The notes beneath the pieces were generated by a model, which had not been told where the DNA came from, did not search any database, and saw only the letters and a program-made list of their open reading frames with translations. The position numbers and the translations under genes were made by a program. From the NCBI GenBank assembly GCA_019359035.1, contig JAHHIC010000101.1:1-49357 (forward strand): a DNA stretch of 49,357 nucleotides, written 5' to 3'. The DNA is from Scytonematopsis contorta HA4267-MV1 (GTDB taxonomy: Bacteria > Cyanobacteriota > Cyanobacteriia > Cyanobacteriales > Nostocaceae). This document shows positions 35,641 through 43,967 of the stretch, in pieces (position 1 is the first letter of the stretch; each line of letters starts with the position of its first letter).

Positions 35641-37404
35641 TCAGACAAAAAGCTTCTCCACTCCTTTACGAATAATATCCGCAATTAAAGTCCGGCGTTT
35701 GCCTAAAAATTCTTCATACTCCATATTTTCCCATCCTTCTGGTAAAGCGTGCCACTCCATCATTTGCTTTAACTCCGCAGGGTTATTTTTATATTGCTCA
35801 CAGTACAAGGGAAAGTAACTAGCAGGTGCATTATCCGCAATACTGATATTATCCGACCATTCAACCAAAGCATAGTTAGCAATCTGATTTGTTTGCCGAA
35901 CCTCAGTTATACCTAACTTCTTCAAATATGCTTTAGGAAACAAGTGATGACGTTCAACCCCTGACTTCTTACTTTTGATTGCTGGGTCTAACAGTTGCGA
36001 CACTTTGAGCTTGGAGAATAAAGCGTTGGCACCTAATAAGTTAAGTGCAGCGTAATAAGCAAATAATACTGGAGTGCGTGCGGAAGAAGTCTCTAAATTA
36101 TTAACAAGCGTAATATTCCAATAGTCCTCAGTAAGCATATCTTTAATTACTGTATCTAGGGTACTTACAAATTCGTGAGCATTTTTTATAGACCGTAACC
36201 TAGCTAAATCTGATTCCATGACGCTTTCAGGTGAAGACGTGTAACGCCCTGTAATAGCAGTCATGAAGAACCACCGTGCGATAACATCCCGAAGTTGATT
36301 TAATTTGAGTTTATACTCGTATTTACCGAGCAAAAACATTATATATGTGTATAGCAGTCCAATATCTGAAGTAATTGTATTGCTGCTAAGGAAACCAGCC
36401 TGCATTAATGCTTTCTGAAACTCGTGCCAGTTGGTTAAATCTAATGCTTTAACTTGTGCAGCTTTAAGTTCTTCAAACTGAGCAAGGCGCCTGGATTCTG
36501 AAAATTCTCCTGTCTCCAAGTCTTTACCACGAAGAATTGAGTATACATACTGCAACCGAGCACGTTTAAATGCAAGTCCCACACATACTCGTAATATTTG
36601 GTCTGGGTCAGGCTGAATGAAATAGTTAAAAGGGGAGGGAGTCGAACTAGAAGATGGTGTACGGCATTCTCTGCAAAATTTTTCTAACTCTGTTCTTCCG
36701 TCGTCCCAATGTACTGACAGTAACGTCAAAATAAAGTCAGCTTGCTTGAGAGTTACACCCTTTGAGTTAATACGAACGAATATCTCTGATACTTGTTCTT
36801 CATCTACATTCGAGGCAATCTCCATCGCGGTGAATGAATAACTCTCTAAACTTTTGAGGTCACTAATAGCTCTTTGAATAGTTTTGGTTTCTTCCCCAGA
36901 TACTTCGCGTGCTCCTCGTAAACGTTCGAGATAAGATTCGACCAATTCAAACAAACCAGTAGAAGTTGACCATAATATCGAGATATTAGGTATATACTCA
37001 GGGTTTTTCTTTACTGCCGCATCTGCGACAGCAAATGTAGAGTCTATCGGACGGAAGGCTATTTGAATCGTTACTTCCTGAAAGTCTTTAGTTAATACCG
37101 AACGTCCTTTAAGAACTGCGTATAGCGAAGTTAACCGCTGTTGACCGTCAACGATTAGCAACAAAGGTATTTTTTGTTTTGAGTTTGAGCCTATTTGACG
37201 GCTATTGCTTGAATGTTCGTTTTCCCAAAACAGTAGATAGCCAGCCGGAAATCCTCTGTACATCGAATCAAACAAATCTCTGACCTTTGCTGCTTCCCAA
37301 ACAAACGGACGTTGGATGTCAGGTAGTCCAATATCACCCATATCTATACGTTCAATCAAGTTGGAAAGGGAGTAATCTGTTTTTTTGAATAAGGTTCTCG
37401 ACAT
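35641..37404 (-). CDS. DUF262/DUF1524 (GmrSD-like) protein
   Basis: The N-terminal DUF262 domain shows LPDIQRPFVWEAAKVRDLFDS (about 28-48) and the ParB-like nucleotide motif LLLIVDGQQRLTSLYA (81-96). The C-terminus has an HNH-like segment GVERHHLFPKAYLKKLG and NQIANYALVEWSDN, as in DUF1524. Family knowledge: GmrSD and relatives are NTP-dependent enzymes that cut modified phage DNA, so it is a candidate anti-phage protein. At 587 residues it is a complete single-chain form. It starts at ATG 37404 and stands alone. Confidence 0.8.
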   Translation of the reverse strand: MSRTLFKKTDYSLSNLIERIDMGDIGLPDIQRPFVWEAAKVRDLFDSMYRGFPAGYLLFWENEHSSNSRQIGSNSKQKIPLLLIVDGQQRLTSLYAVLKGRSVLTKDFQEVTIQIAFRPIDSTFAVADAAVKKNPEYIPNISILWSTSTGLFELVESYLERLRGAREVSGEETKTIQRAISDLKSLESYSFTAMEIASNVDEEQVSEIFVRINSKGVTLKQADFILTLLSVHWDDGRTELEKFCRECRTPSSSSTPSPFNYFIQPDPDQILRVCVGLAFKRARLQYVYSILRGKDLETGEFSESRRLAQFEELKAAQVKALDLTNWHEFQKALMQAGFLSSNTITSDIGLLYTYIMFLLGKYEYKLKLNQLRDVIARWFFMTAITGRYTSSPESVMESDLARLRSIKNAHEFVSTLDTVIKDMLTEDYWNITLVNNLETSSARTPVLFAYYAALNLLGANALFSKLKVSQLLDPAIKSKKSGVERHHLFPKAYLKKLGITEVRQTNQIANYALVEWSDNISIADNAPASYFPLYCEQYKNNPAELKQMMEWHALPEGWENMEYEEFLGKRRTLIADIIRKGVEKLFV

Positions 37405-37490
37405 AATAGGCGTCGTTTGGGTTTATCTACTGGTAGTCTTTACTACTTTAAATATGTTAGTTTACAATGGTCAAGTTGTGCCGCATTAAA

Positions 37491-37676
37491 GATAACAGTT
37501 CTGGGATGCCCGATGAGATTAGATTACGTGTATGTCACTATCTACTTACTACCAAATAAGTTGGTAAAGAAATAGGATGGGAATTGGCGATCGCCCGACA
37601 AATTGTGGAAGAAACTTGCGGTGAACAATTATTTGTTACCCCTGAATCATCATTAGTTACCTTCGTCAATTTATAA
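37491..37676 (+). pseudogene. Histidine kinase C-terminal fragment (ATPase G1/G2 boxes)
   Basis: A 62-codon frame reads DNSSGMPDEI (G1 box, normally DNGxGM), LLTTK, one stop codon, then GKEIGWELAIARQIVEE (G2 box, normally GTGLGLAIxRQIVE) and LVTFVNL before its end. The order and spacing are those of a histidine kinase ATPase domain. The in-frame stop and lost glycines show decay. Confidence 0.7.
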
Positions 37677-37746
37677 TGCGGCAAGCGGAATAAGTATTGT
37701 GGAGGTGCGTTAATTACATGCCTCTGTTATATATTGGAAAGTTTGT

Positions 37747-38573
37747 ATGAAAAATAACTTAAGCCTTTTAGCGCAGCGTCCAGCAGCTATTCGGATAATA
37801 GGCTTTGTTTTGTGCTTGTTGGTAGTATGGTTGCCTATTGCTGCGCCTATATATTTGCTGTTACACGATGCTAACTTAGTAACTATTTTGACGATGGGAA
37901 TATTGGCGATTGCATTCTTTATTTTGTTGCCTAGTTGAGGTAAGTTGGTTCACAATCAACCCAAATATATCAACATTTAGGTTTGGAATTTACTCGTCAA
38001 AACGGAGTTGAGTTACTGCGGGGTTTAGCAATAGGATTAATTAGCATTCAATTATTATTTTTAGTTCAAGGTTCATTGGGTTGGTTGAAATGGCAGCAAC
38101 CGAGCGAGTCGGTAGTCCGATTTATTCTAGAAGCGATACCTACAGCTTTCTTGACCGCACTTACCGAAGGATTATTTTTTCGAGGATGGATATACGATGA
38201 GTTGGAACGCGACTATAAACCTGATGTAGTACTTTGGACAGTTGCTTTAATTTTTCCCATATTACATTTTCTCAAACCGATACCCGAAATAATTCGCACC
38301 TCACCACAATTTGTCGGTTTGCTATTGCTTTCGTTAACATGCATTTGGGCAAAACGTAGGAGTCAGGGACGCTTGGGTTTATCGATTGGGATTCATGCTG
38401 GGTTGATTTGGGGTTGGTATGTGGTTAATGTTGGCAAGTTGATTGAGTATACGGGGAAAGTACCAGTTTGGGTGACAGGTATTAACGATAATCCTTTAGC
38501 TGGGGTAGTTGGGTTGAGCTTTTTAGTAATTTTGACACTGTGGATGTGGTCAAAGAATTTAAAATGGAAATGA
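37747..38573 (+). pseudogene. CPBP intramembrane protease gene, broken by a stop and a frameshift
   Basis: Two consecutive frames (37747-37938 and 37983-38573) form one family member. The first gives the membrane-spanning start (IRIIGFVLCLLVVWLPIAAP). The second gives the core, with ALTEGLFFRGWIYDEL (normally EExxFRG), FPILHF and SIGIHAG as the catalytic Glu and His sites. Between them, TGA at 37936 replaces an expected Trp, and a one-base slip near 37965 changes the frame. The intact family reads LWGxxVxxQPxxxxxxGLEFTRxNG across this spot. The family cleaves inside membranes or processes proteins; this copy is probably dead. Confidence 0.75.
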
Positions 38574-38654
38574 CCGAACAAAATCAAAAATTAAAAATCA
38601 AAAATTTTAGATTGGGATAATTAATTTGAAATAAGCATTTGCTAGCGGTGATTT

Positions 38655-39085
38655 TAGCGATTATCACTTTACTCAGAAAAACAGATTGCATAAATGTGGG
38701 TACATTGGCACACCTGGTCTCCCGGACAATTTAAGCGCAACAGCGACCAATACTGCGGCTATCTGCACTACCCTTGGAGAAGCTTAAATACTTGTGTAGC
38801 AAGGAGTGTAGCTATTTATTAAGCAAAATGGCTAGTGTATGCAGAAGATAAGCAAGGTTAATCAAAAGATTACAAATGATAAGCATTGGCTTGTTAGCGC
38901 TAGAGTAATTGTAAGGTGTTTTTGCTTGTAATTTGTCTTCCTGCTAATCAAATGCTTACTTAAGATAACATTTGATTAACATGGATGAGCATTTGATTAA
39001 CTCAGTGCAATAAGTTATCTAAAATACCATTTTTATACTGAGAGCATAACTTTTAAGTAACCTCGATTAGTAATTAGTATAGGAA
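38655..39085. repeat. Conserved non-coding element, copy 2
   Basis: Counterpart of 25533-25985. The paired arms are TAATCAAATG (38945-38954) and CATTTGATTA (38990-38999), with a 35-base loop, against 36 bases in copy 1. Compared with copy 1, one base in each arm has changed so that pairing is kept. A further ACATTTGATTAAC in the loop repeats the right arm. Confidence 0.75.
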
Positions 39086-39140
39086 AGATTAGTTAAAAGT
39101 CAGACAGATAGCAAATAAATATTTGGGGTTGTCGAAGATT

Positions 39141-39416
39141 CTAACTTAGTAGTTTTCCTTTAACCTTGAGTATAGCCTTCAGTTCAAACGCTGCGTAGGG
39201 AACTTTTTTTGATGTGGCTTTTACATGGCTGACTTGGGAAGTACTTTTACCGAAGTGTTGGCATAGTCTTTCAAATGCTTCATATTCGCAGACTAAAAAT
39301 GGTTGTTGAGGTTCTTCCATTTTGTTATGCATTTTCCATGTAAACAATCCCAAATTGTATATGAATTCTGGGATTGTATCACCGATGATTGATTTAATTT
39401 CTTGTAATTCATCCAT
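39141..39416 (-). CDS. Small hypothetical protein
   Basis: Not recognised. The 91-residue protein has a helical start (MDELQEIKSIIGDTIPEFIY), a middle that looks folded (PFLVCEYEAFERLCQHFGKS) and a basic C-terminus (HVKATSKKVPYAAFELKAILKVKGK). It begins with ATG and lies next to copy 2 of the non-coding element. The gap 39417-39741 to the next gene is AT-rich and must hold the promoter of the ParM operon. Confidence 0.5.
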   Translation of the reverse strand: MDELQEIKSIIGDTIPEFIYNLGLFTWKMHNKMEEPQQPFLVCEYEAFERLCQHFGKSTSQVSHVKATSKKVPYAAFELKAILKVKGKLLS

Positions 39417-39741
39417 TATTTTATTCCTTCAGTTACTCGCATTTCATTTGTTATTCGCGATAGCGACATGTTGCCAAATGAATAGTTTTTATTCTATTTG
39501 CATTGATATTGCTTGTAGATATTAGGTTAAAAATAAAAATTCTGCGTCCTGGATAATACTAATATTGCTCACTAGTATTGGCTGATTTAGTTAAGATGTT
39601 ATGCGGTGATTACGTATGATGTTTATGGTTTAAATTTAATTAACGCTGATTCTATTATTTTCTTCTGATAGCACTTTGGGAAGCTCGTAGAATATATTTG
39701 CTGCGGTGTTATTTATTTATAATTTTAAATTTATATTGACT

Positions 39742-40230
39742 ATGACTATAGCGACAAAACGCGCAAAAGTTTCGGTAAAGTGGATTATCGAAAGGAAAAA
39801 AGACAGTTTAATGGGTAAAGTCCTCTCTTATATTAAAGAAAATGATGAAGGTAGCTCGAAAGCAATAAGAGGGATAATGGCTTATTGTTGGCTTGAATAT
39901 CTACTTGATTCTGGAGAGAGTCCAGAAAAATTGCGAAAAGCTGGGTTAAGAATTATATCGGACTTGGAGTTAGAAATAGTCACTATAAAGCGATTGTTGG
40001 ACATGGAGCATATTCCTCAGTTGATATTTGTTAGTCCACCTTTAGGAAAGGAAACTGTTACTCAATCCGCTAATATATCTTCTTCGATAGCAGCAAGTGA
40101 AATTTCCAAGGGGACTGTAGAAAATATTTCTGAAGACGACGAAGATGATGAAGATGATGAGGATAACCCAATCGTAAGAGCTGCAAGAGAGGGAAAAATT
40201 AAAAGGGATGCGGGTTTTCGTCTTGACTAA
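39742..40230 (+). CDS. Small protein upstream of ParM-like gene, candidate ParR-type adaptor
   Basis: About 162 residues from ATG 39742; a GTG twelve codons upstream gives an unlikely hydrophobic start. The N-terminus is basic (ATKRAKVSVKWIIERKKDSL), as in DNA-binding segments. A helical region follows, then a very acidic stretch (EDDEDDEDDEDN, about 137-148) and a basic end. Its position next to a plasmid actin suggests the centromere-binding adaptor of a type II partition system, although adaptors usually follow the actin gene. No ribbon-helix-helix signature can be shown by eye. Confidence 0.55.
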   Translation: MTIATKRAKVSVKWIIERKKDSLMGKVLSYIKENDEGSSKAIRGIMAYCWLEYLLDSGESPEKLRKAGLRIISDLELEIVTIKRLLDMEHIPQLIFVSPPLGKETVTQSANISSSIAASEISKGTVENISEDDEDDEDDEDNPIVRAAREGKIKRDAGFRLD

Positions 40231-40366
40231 ACTTCCATGTGATGTTTTGAAATCAAAGAGAAAACTTTTAGTTTGAAGATTTTCTGTCTTTATAGCTAGT
40301 TTACTGTAGCGTCACACATATATGGCGTCTGCGGAATTGGTAAGTTAAATTCGTTAAATATTAATT

Positions 40367-41590
40367 ATGTCTGAGAATAAGCCGAATAAACCTGAAAAGA
40401 AAACAATAGCATTAACTATTGATATGGGTGGGAGCCAAAATAAAGTTATTGTTCAGGATTACCCGAATGGTTCACCCAAAGCTATTATTTTGGATTCAGA
40501 GGTAGCTGATATTGATTATGCTTCGGTGAAAAATCAATACAAGGAAGGCAATCTAGAAGCGCGTGTGTGGGTTGGTTTTGGTGATGAATGTTATGCTTTG
40601 GGTACGCTTGCTCGCGACCATTTCAAGGGTCTAACTCAGCTAAATGAATTGAAATATGAGTTAGCGATTCCTAAAATTTGCGGGTTAATTTGGTTGGTAA
40701 AAGAGAAGTTAAGCTTAGAATCGAACTTTTCTGTATATTTAAATGTGTTGTTACCACCAGGGGAAGTTCAAGATAAAGACCAGTTGCAAGCTCGTTTGAA
40801 AGAGGTTTTCAAAGGGTTTGATACACCAACTGGTAAAATGAAAATTAAACTATTGGATTTTGATGCTGTAGTAGAAGGGAGTGGTTTGTATTTTCACTTC
40901 AAACACAGTTGTGGTGGGGTTGTTCCCAATTCGTTATTTGTGATGCTCGGTTATCGCAATGCTAGTGTGTTTATGGTTAGGAATGGTGTTCCTAGCAGAG
41001 GGGTTACTAGTGATTTGGGAATGTCTTGGTTAGTTAAAAACTTTGTTGGGAAAGTATCGGGATTGAGTCTGGATGACTTTGGGGTAGTTGAAACGATGGT
41101 TGCTGCGGGTAAAAGCTGTGACCCCCAGGTATTGCAAAAACTTTCCCGTAAGCGTAAAAAATCGGAAATAACAGCAGATGGAGAATTGATGTCCAGTGCT
41201 TTGACTCTTGCAAGAAATGAATATTGGAGAGCTATAGCACGCTGGTTGCGTTCTTCGGGTCAGTCTGATGTTGAAGAGTTAGTATTTTGCGGGGGAACGG
41301 CTGATTACATTAAACCAGAAATTGATGGGTATTGTGAAAAAGAGGATATTGATGTATCTTGGCATGGAGATGTAAATGTGCCATCTAATATCTCTATGGG
41401 ATTAGGAAGTCGAATGGCTGATGTGTACTCGCTGCACCAATATTTAATTGCTGAATTTGATAAGCTGATTGAGTTTGCTAACCGTAAAGATAATATATTT
41501 TCTGTGGAAATGAAGCCTAAAACTTCAACTATCCCTAAGCTTTCTTCTTCTAGTAGGGAAGGGTTTATTAATGTGAATCATAATGCTTAG
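40367..41590 (+). CDS. ParM/StbA-like plasmid segregation actin
   Basis: Actin-fold motifs are present: phosphate-1 loop ALTIDMGGSQNKVIV (about 16-30), a second-domain segment SLFVMLGYRNASVFMVRNG and the adenosine motif EELVFCGGTADYIKPEI near the end. At 407 residues it fits plasmid actins. Such proteins form filaments that push plasmid copies apart. The upstream small gene (137 bases away) is the likely partner. The C-terminal ~35 residues are disordered and Ser-rich. The window also has ParA/ParB, so this replicon carries two segregation systems. Confidence 0.8.
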   Translation: MSENKPNKPEKKTIALTIDMGGSQNKVIVQDYPNGSPKAIILDSEVADIDYASVKNQYKEGNLEARVWVGFGDECYALGTLARDHFKGLTQLNELKYELAIPKICGLIWLVKEKLSLESNFSVYLNVLLPPGEVQDKDQLQARLKEVFKGFDTPTGKMKIKLLDFDAVVEGSGLYFHFKHSCGGVVPNSLFVMLGYRNASVFMVRNGVPSRGVTSDLGMSWLVKNFVGKVSGLSLDDFGVVETMVAAGKSCDPQVLQKLSRKRKKSEITADGELMSSALTLARNEYWRAIARWLRSSGQSDVEELVFCGGTADYIKPEIDGYCEKEDIDVSWHGDVNVPSNISMGLGSRMADVYSLHQYLIAEFDKLIEFANRKDNIFSVEMKPKTSTIPKLSSSSREGFINVNHNA

Positions 41591-41639
41591 CAGAAAAAAA
41601 GATAAATAGCTGCTGGGAGCAACTACTATCCTTCTGTAA

Positions 41640-41837
41640 CTACAAATTATTGATTACACAGTAATTATTTTTGGAATCCCATTTTCCACCTAGGCTTTTC
41701 CAATCGGCTTCTCTTTTTCCAAAGCGTTGGCAGATTGAACCCTCTCCACGAATAACTGCATATTCTACGCTATTGGTTAGCACTACTGCTGAAGTTGCGA
41801 TGATGATTACTGAGACTACGATATTTTTGATAGGCAT
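41640..41837 (-). CDS. Small exported or membrane-anchored protein (leader-sharing cassette 1)
   Basis: The 65-residue protein has a hydrophobic N-terminus (IKNIVVSVIIIATSAVVLTN), either a signal peptide or an anchor. A small Cys- and Trp-containing tail follows (ICQRFGKREADWKSLGGKW..NYC). No family is recognised. Upstream on its strand is the hairpin leader at 41883-41918, shared with the next two genes. Like its neighbour at 42474 it encodes a tiny exported product. Confidence 0.6.
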   Translation of the reverse strand: MPIKNIVVSVIIIATSAVVLTNSVEYAVIRGEGSICQRFGKREADWKSLGGKWDSKNNYCVINNL

Positions 41838-41882
41838 AGTACGTTGTTTTACAGTTTTACAGTGTTACAGATTTTTCGCTAA

Positions 41883-41918
41883 ATTCCCGCCTCAGCGGGT
41901 AGTGTGGATGTAGAATTA
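41883..41918 (-). promoter_or_regulatory. Shared hairpin leader, copy 1
   Basis: The conserved ~36-base unit (ATTCCCGCCTCAGCGGG, then AGTGTGGATGTAGAATTA on the plus strand) lies 46 bases upstream of the 41837 start. The core folds as CCCGC-CTCA-GCGGG. No U-run follows on either side, so it is not an ordinary terminator. Confidence 0.7.
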
Positions 41919-41958
41919 AAAAAAAGATAACCAACTAGATTACTCTAGTTAGTTATCT
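41918..41958 (-). terminator. Terminator of cassette 2
   Basis: The stem AGATAACCAACTAG / CTAGTTAGTTATCT (one mismatch) is followed on the minus strand by a run of eight T. It lies just after the stop of the 41962-42342 gene and directly abuts the next leader. Confidence 0.75.
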
Positions 41959-41961
41959 CCT

Positions 41962-42342
41962 TTAGAAGTTGGCGACAATTATTTTAGACTCATTTTGTCT
42001 GGCTTGATATCTATCGCGACGTTCCCAAGAAGCTTTGTTTACTTCTATAAGCCCTTCTAAGTCGCGGTCGAAATACTTTTTGGAGTATGCAACCAATTGT
42101 TCGAGAGTAACCTTGGGTTCTTCTATAGTTCCGAACACAGTTTTGAAGTACTCGCGGAATTCTTGCCAGTTTTCGGAATTCCATTTAACTTTGTTTTGTC
42201 CTTGGATGGTATTTCCCCAGACTTCTTGCAGACCAAAATACGCCTTATTGAATACGCGGACATCATAAGCCTCAAGTTTGAACTGACCCATTGCTGAATC
42301 ATCAATGATAGCAGGAACTTGAACAGATTTCTTAGTAGCCAT
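41962..42342 (-). CDS. Hypothetical protein (leader-sharing cassette 2)
   Basis: Not recognised. The 126-residue protein is soluble and aromatic-rich, with segments QFKLEAYDVRVFNKAYFGLQEVWGN and NWQEFREYFKTVFGTIEEPKVTLEQLVAYSKKYFD, mostly helical by appearance. It sits between its own leader (42377-42413) and its own terminator (41918-41958). The context is plasmid maintenance genes; function unknown. Confidence 0.6.
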   Translation of the reverse strand: MATKKSVQVPAIIDDSAMGQFKLEAYDVRVFNKAYFGLQEVWGNTIQGQNKVKWNSENWQEFREYFKTVFGTIEEPKVTLEQLVAYSKKYFDRDLEGLIEVNKASWERRDRYQARQNESKIIVANF

Positions 42343-42376
42343 AATATATAAATCTCACATGAATGTTTTCTACTAC

Positions 42377-42413
42377 ATTCCCGCCTCAGCGGGCAGTGTA
42401 GACCGTAGAATTA
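42377..42413 (-). promoter_or_regulatory. Shared hairpin leader, copy 2
   Basis: It has the same unit as 41883-41918 with the same CCCGC/GCGGG hairpin, ending AGTGTAGACCGTAGAATTA. It lies 35 bases upstream of the 42342 start. Confidence 0.75.
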
Positions 42414-42433
42414 ATTGATGTGGAATTATGTAT

Positions 42434-42469
42434 AAAAAAATATAGCAACCCCAACTTGGGGCTACTATA
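42434..42469 (-). terminator. Terminator of cassette 3
   Basis: The stem TATAG-CAA-CCCC / GGGG-CTA-CTATA is followed on the minus strand by seven T. It starts 5 bases after the stop of the 58-residue exported protein. Confidence 0.8.
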
Positions 42470-42473
42470 CTTT

Positions 42474-42650
42474 CTATAAACCGAATCTTTTTATATCACG
42501 CTGAAAAACTTGCTGGTATTGTGTACCAATTTCCTGGAACCATTTATTACACTGTGTCTGTTTACAGCTTTTCGCGGCAGAGCCTATAAATAGCAAACAT
42601 CCTACTATTAAAGCGGTGGTGTAAGCCTTGGTTACTACTTTTACGAACAT
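42474..42650 (-). CDS. 58-residue exported peptide (leader-sharing cassette 3)
   Basis: From ATG 42650 the frame reads MFVKVVTKAYTTALIVGCLL, then FIGSAAKSCKQTQCNKWFQE and a basic end (FQRDIKRFGL). The first ~26 residues form a signal peptide or, given the two Cys near the cleavage zone, a lipoprotein-like leader. A CxxxxC pair follows in the mature part. No family is recognised. The gene is credible because it lies between a shared leader and a strong terminator like its neighbours. Confidence 0.6.
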   Translation of the reverse strand: MFVKVVTKAYTTALIVGCLLFIGSAAKSCKQTQCNKWFQEIGTQYQQVFQRDIKRFGL

Positions 42651-42683
42651 AATTCTATTTCTATACTAATGTTGTTCTACTAA

Positions 42684-42720
42684 ATTCCCGCCTTAGCGGG
42701 CAGTGTAGACCGTAAAATTA
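42684..42720 (-). promoter_or_regulatory. Shared hairpin leader, copy 3
   Basis: Third copy, with CCCGC-CTTA-GCGGG core and AGTGTAGACCGTAAAATTA. It lies 34 bases upstream of the 42650 start. One loop base differs from copy 2; the stem is unchanged. Confidence 0.75.
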
Positions 42721-42762
42721 GGTAGAGTGGAATTCGCAAATATAATTGAAATAGTCGCAAAA

Positions 42763-42795
42763 AAAGATAATAGCTCTGGAAGGCTACTATCTTTT
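42763..42795. terminator. AT-rich hairpin of terminator type
   Basis: AAAGATAATAGCT / GGCTACTATCTTT pairs imperfectly, with A- and T-runs on the two sides. It may end a lost cassette or act as a second terminator for parB. Confidence 0.45.
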
Positions 42796-42833
42796 GAGTT
42801 GAAAAATATTTTTGAAGAAGTTGGGAAGTAGAT

Positions 42834-42868
42834 AAAAAACGCCAGGATTAATCTGGGGGGTGTTTTTT
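42834..42868 (-). terminator. Terminator after parB
   Basis: AAAAAACGCC / GGTGTTTTTT forms a stem with one G-T pair around a GGATTAATC-containing loop, with T-runs on both strands. It lies about 77 bases after the parB stop. Confidence 0.7.
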
Positions 42869-42944
42869 AATCAGTCTATTTTTTGATAAGCTGGAATATA
42901 TTTACTATGTTGGGGTAGAAAATTTGCATGATTGTTGGTTTTAT

Positions 42945-43967
42945 TTATTCTTCAGTATTATCTGAATTTTCCTCGCTATTATTCTCGTCATCGCTTTGAA
43001 GCTCCGGTTGGGGTTCCGCTTCAGCAAAAAGCTTTTCTATTTGGCTGAGATATTTAGCTAGTTGCTTTACTTGTTGAGGATTACTCCAGATACTACTAGC
43101 TTTACCTATTTTGGTTACTTTGCTAATTCTATTGCTGAATTCCTTTGGTTTTAGTACAGGTAATTTATTCTTGCTGGGTTTTTCCAAAGTAGGTGATTCT
43201 GCAAGAGCTTCTTCCACTAATTCTTTAATTTTTGATAGCGATAATTTACTCTCAATCGCTTGTTTTAATACCTGACCTCGCTTTTCATCATCCTTAATTT
43301 TGGATATTGCTAAAGCTTTGGTATATTCTAATTGCCCTTTTAGCAAGGCTTCTTTGATATCCTCTTTGAGCTTTAATAGGGGTAATCGGGATGCTATGAA
43401 CGATTGCCATGTGATTTTCCCTAGTTTTGAGAAAAGCTCTTGTATAGTAAGGCTTTCAGGATTACGCAAAACGTTTTGCGTAACTTTCCCGTTTTCTTCG
43501 TTTTCCATGCGACGAAGAATACGAATTACTTCTTCTTGGTCTACTTCTAGTAATATTTCGAGTAATTCTAGTATTCCGATAGTCTCTTCAAATACGTTGA
43601 GGTCTTCTCTTTGAAGGTTTTCGATTAAACGAATATGTTTTGCTTCGTCGTCGTCGCATTGAATGAGGTTTATGGCTATATCGCTCAGTCCTGCTATTTC
43701 GCAAGCTTTTAAACGACGTTCTCCAGCGATTAATTCGTATTTTGATTCTCCAATATCTCTAACTACTATTGGCTCTAGTAGTCCTACTTCTGTGATGCTT
43801 TTGGCGAGTGCTTCCAGTTTTTCTTGGTCAAAGTATCGTCTTGGTTGAGATGGTGGTAAAACTATTGAGCTTATTAGTAAAGTGCTTGCCTTTTCCTTCT
43901 TTTTGCTCTCTTCTGGGTTGATGCTGGTGGAGTCTATATTGGCGAATAATCCTGGTACATTTTTCAT
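42945..43967 (-). CDS. parB: ParB-family plasmid partition protein
   Basis: ParB N-terminal motifs are clear: QPRRYFDQEKLEALAKSITEVGLLEPIVVR (41-70), YELIAGERRLKA (77-88, the CTP-binding GERR box) and RLIENLQREDLN (113-124). The helix-turn-helix region follows. The C-terminus is disordered and acidic. It binds the plasmid centromere and works with ParA. Its start overlaps the ParA stop (ATGA), so translation is coupled. A perfect 22-bp palindrome (43462-43483, coding for VTQNVLRN) lies inside the gene and recurs in two intergenic places of the window. Confidence 0.88.
   Translation of the reverse strand: MKNVPGLFANIDSTSINPEESKKKEKASTLLISSIVLPPSQPRRYFDQEKLEALAKSITEVGLLEPIVVRDIGESKYELIAGERRLKACEIAGLSDIAINLIQCDDDEAKHIRLIENLQREDLNVFEETIGILELLEILLEVDQEEVIRILRRMENEENGKVTQNVLRNPESLTIQELFSKLGKITWQSFIASRLPLLKLKEDIKEALLKGQLEYTKALAISKIKDDEKRGQVLKQAIESKLSLSKIKELVEEALAESPTLEKPSKNKLPVLKPKEFSNRISKVTKIGKASSIWSNPQQVKQLAKYLSQIEKLFAEAEPQPELQSDDENNSEENSDNTEE
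43462..43483. repeat. 22-bp perfect palindrome inside parB, candidate parS-like site
   Basis: The half-site TTACGCAAAAC is followed directly by its reverse complement. It recurs at 35470-35491 (perfect) and 32500-32521 (one mismatch), both in non-coding DNA. Confidence 0.6.
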
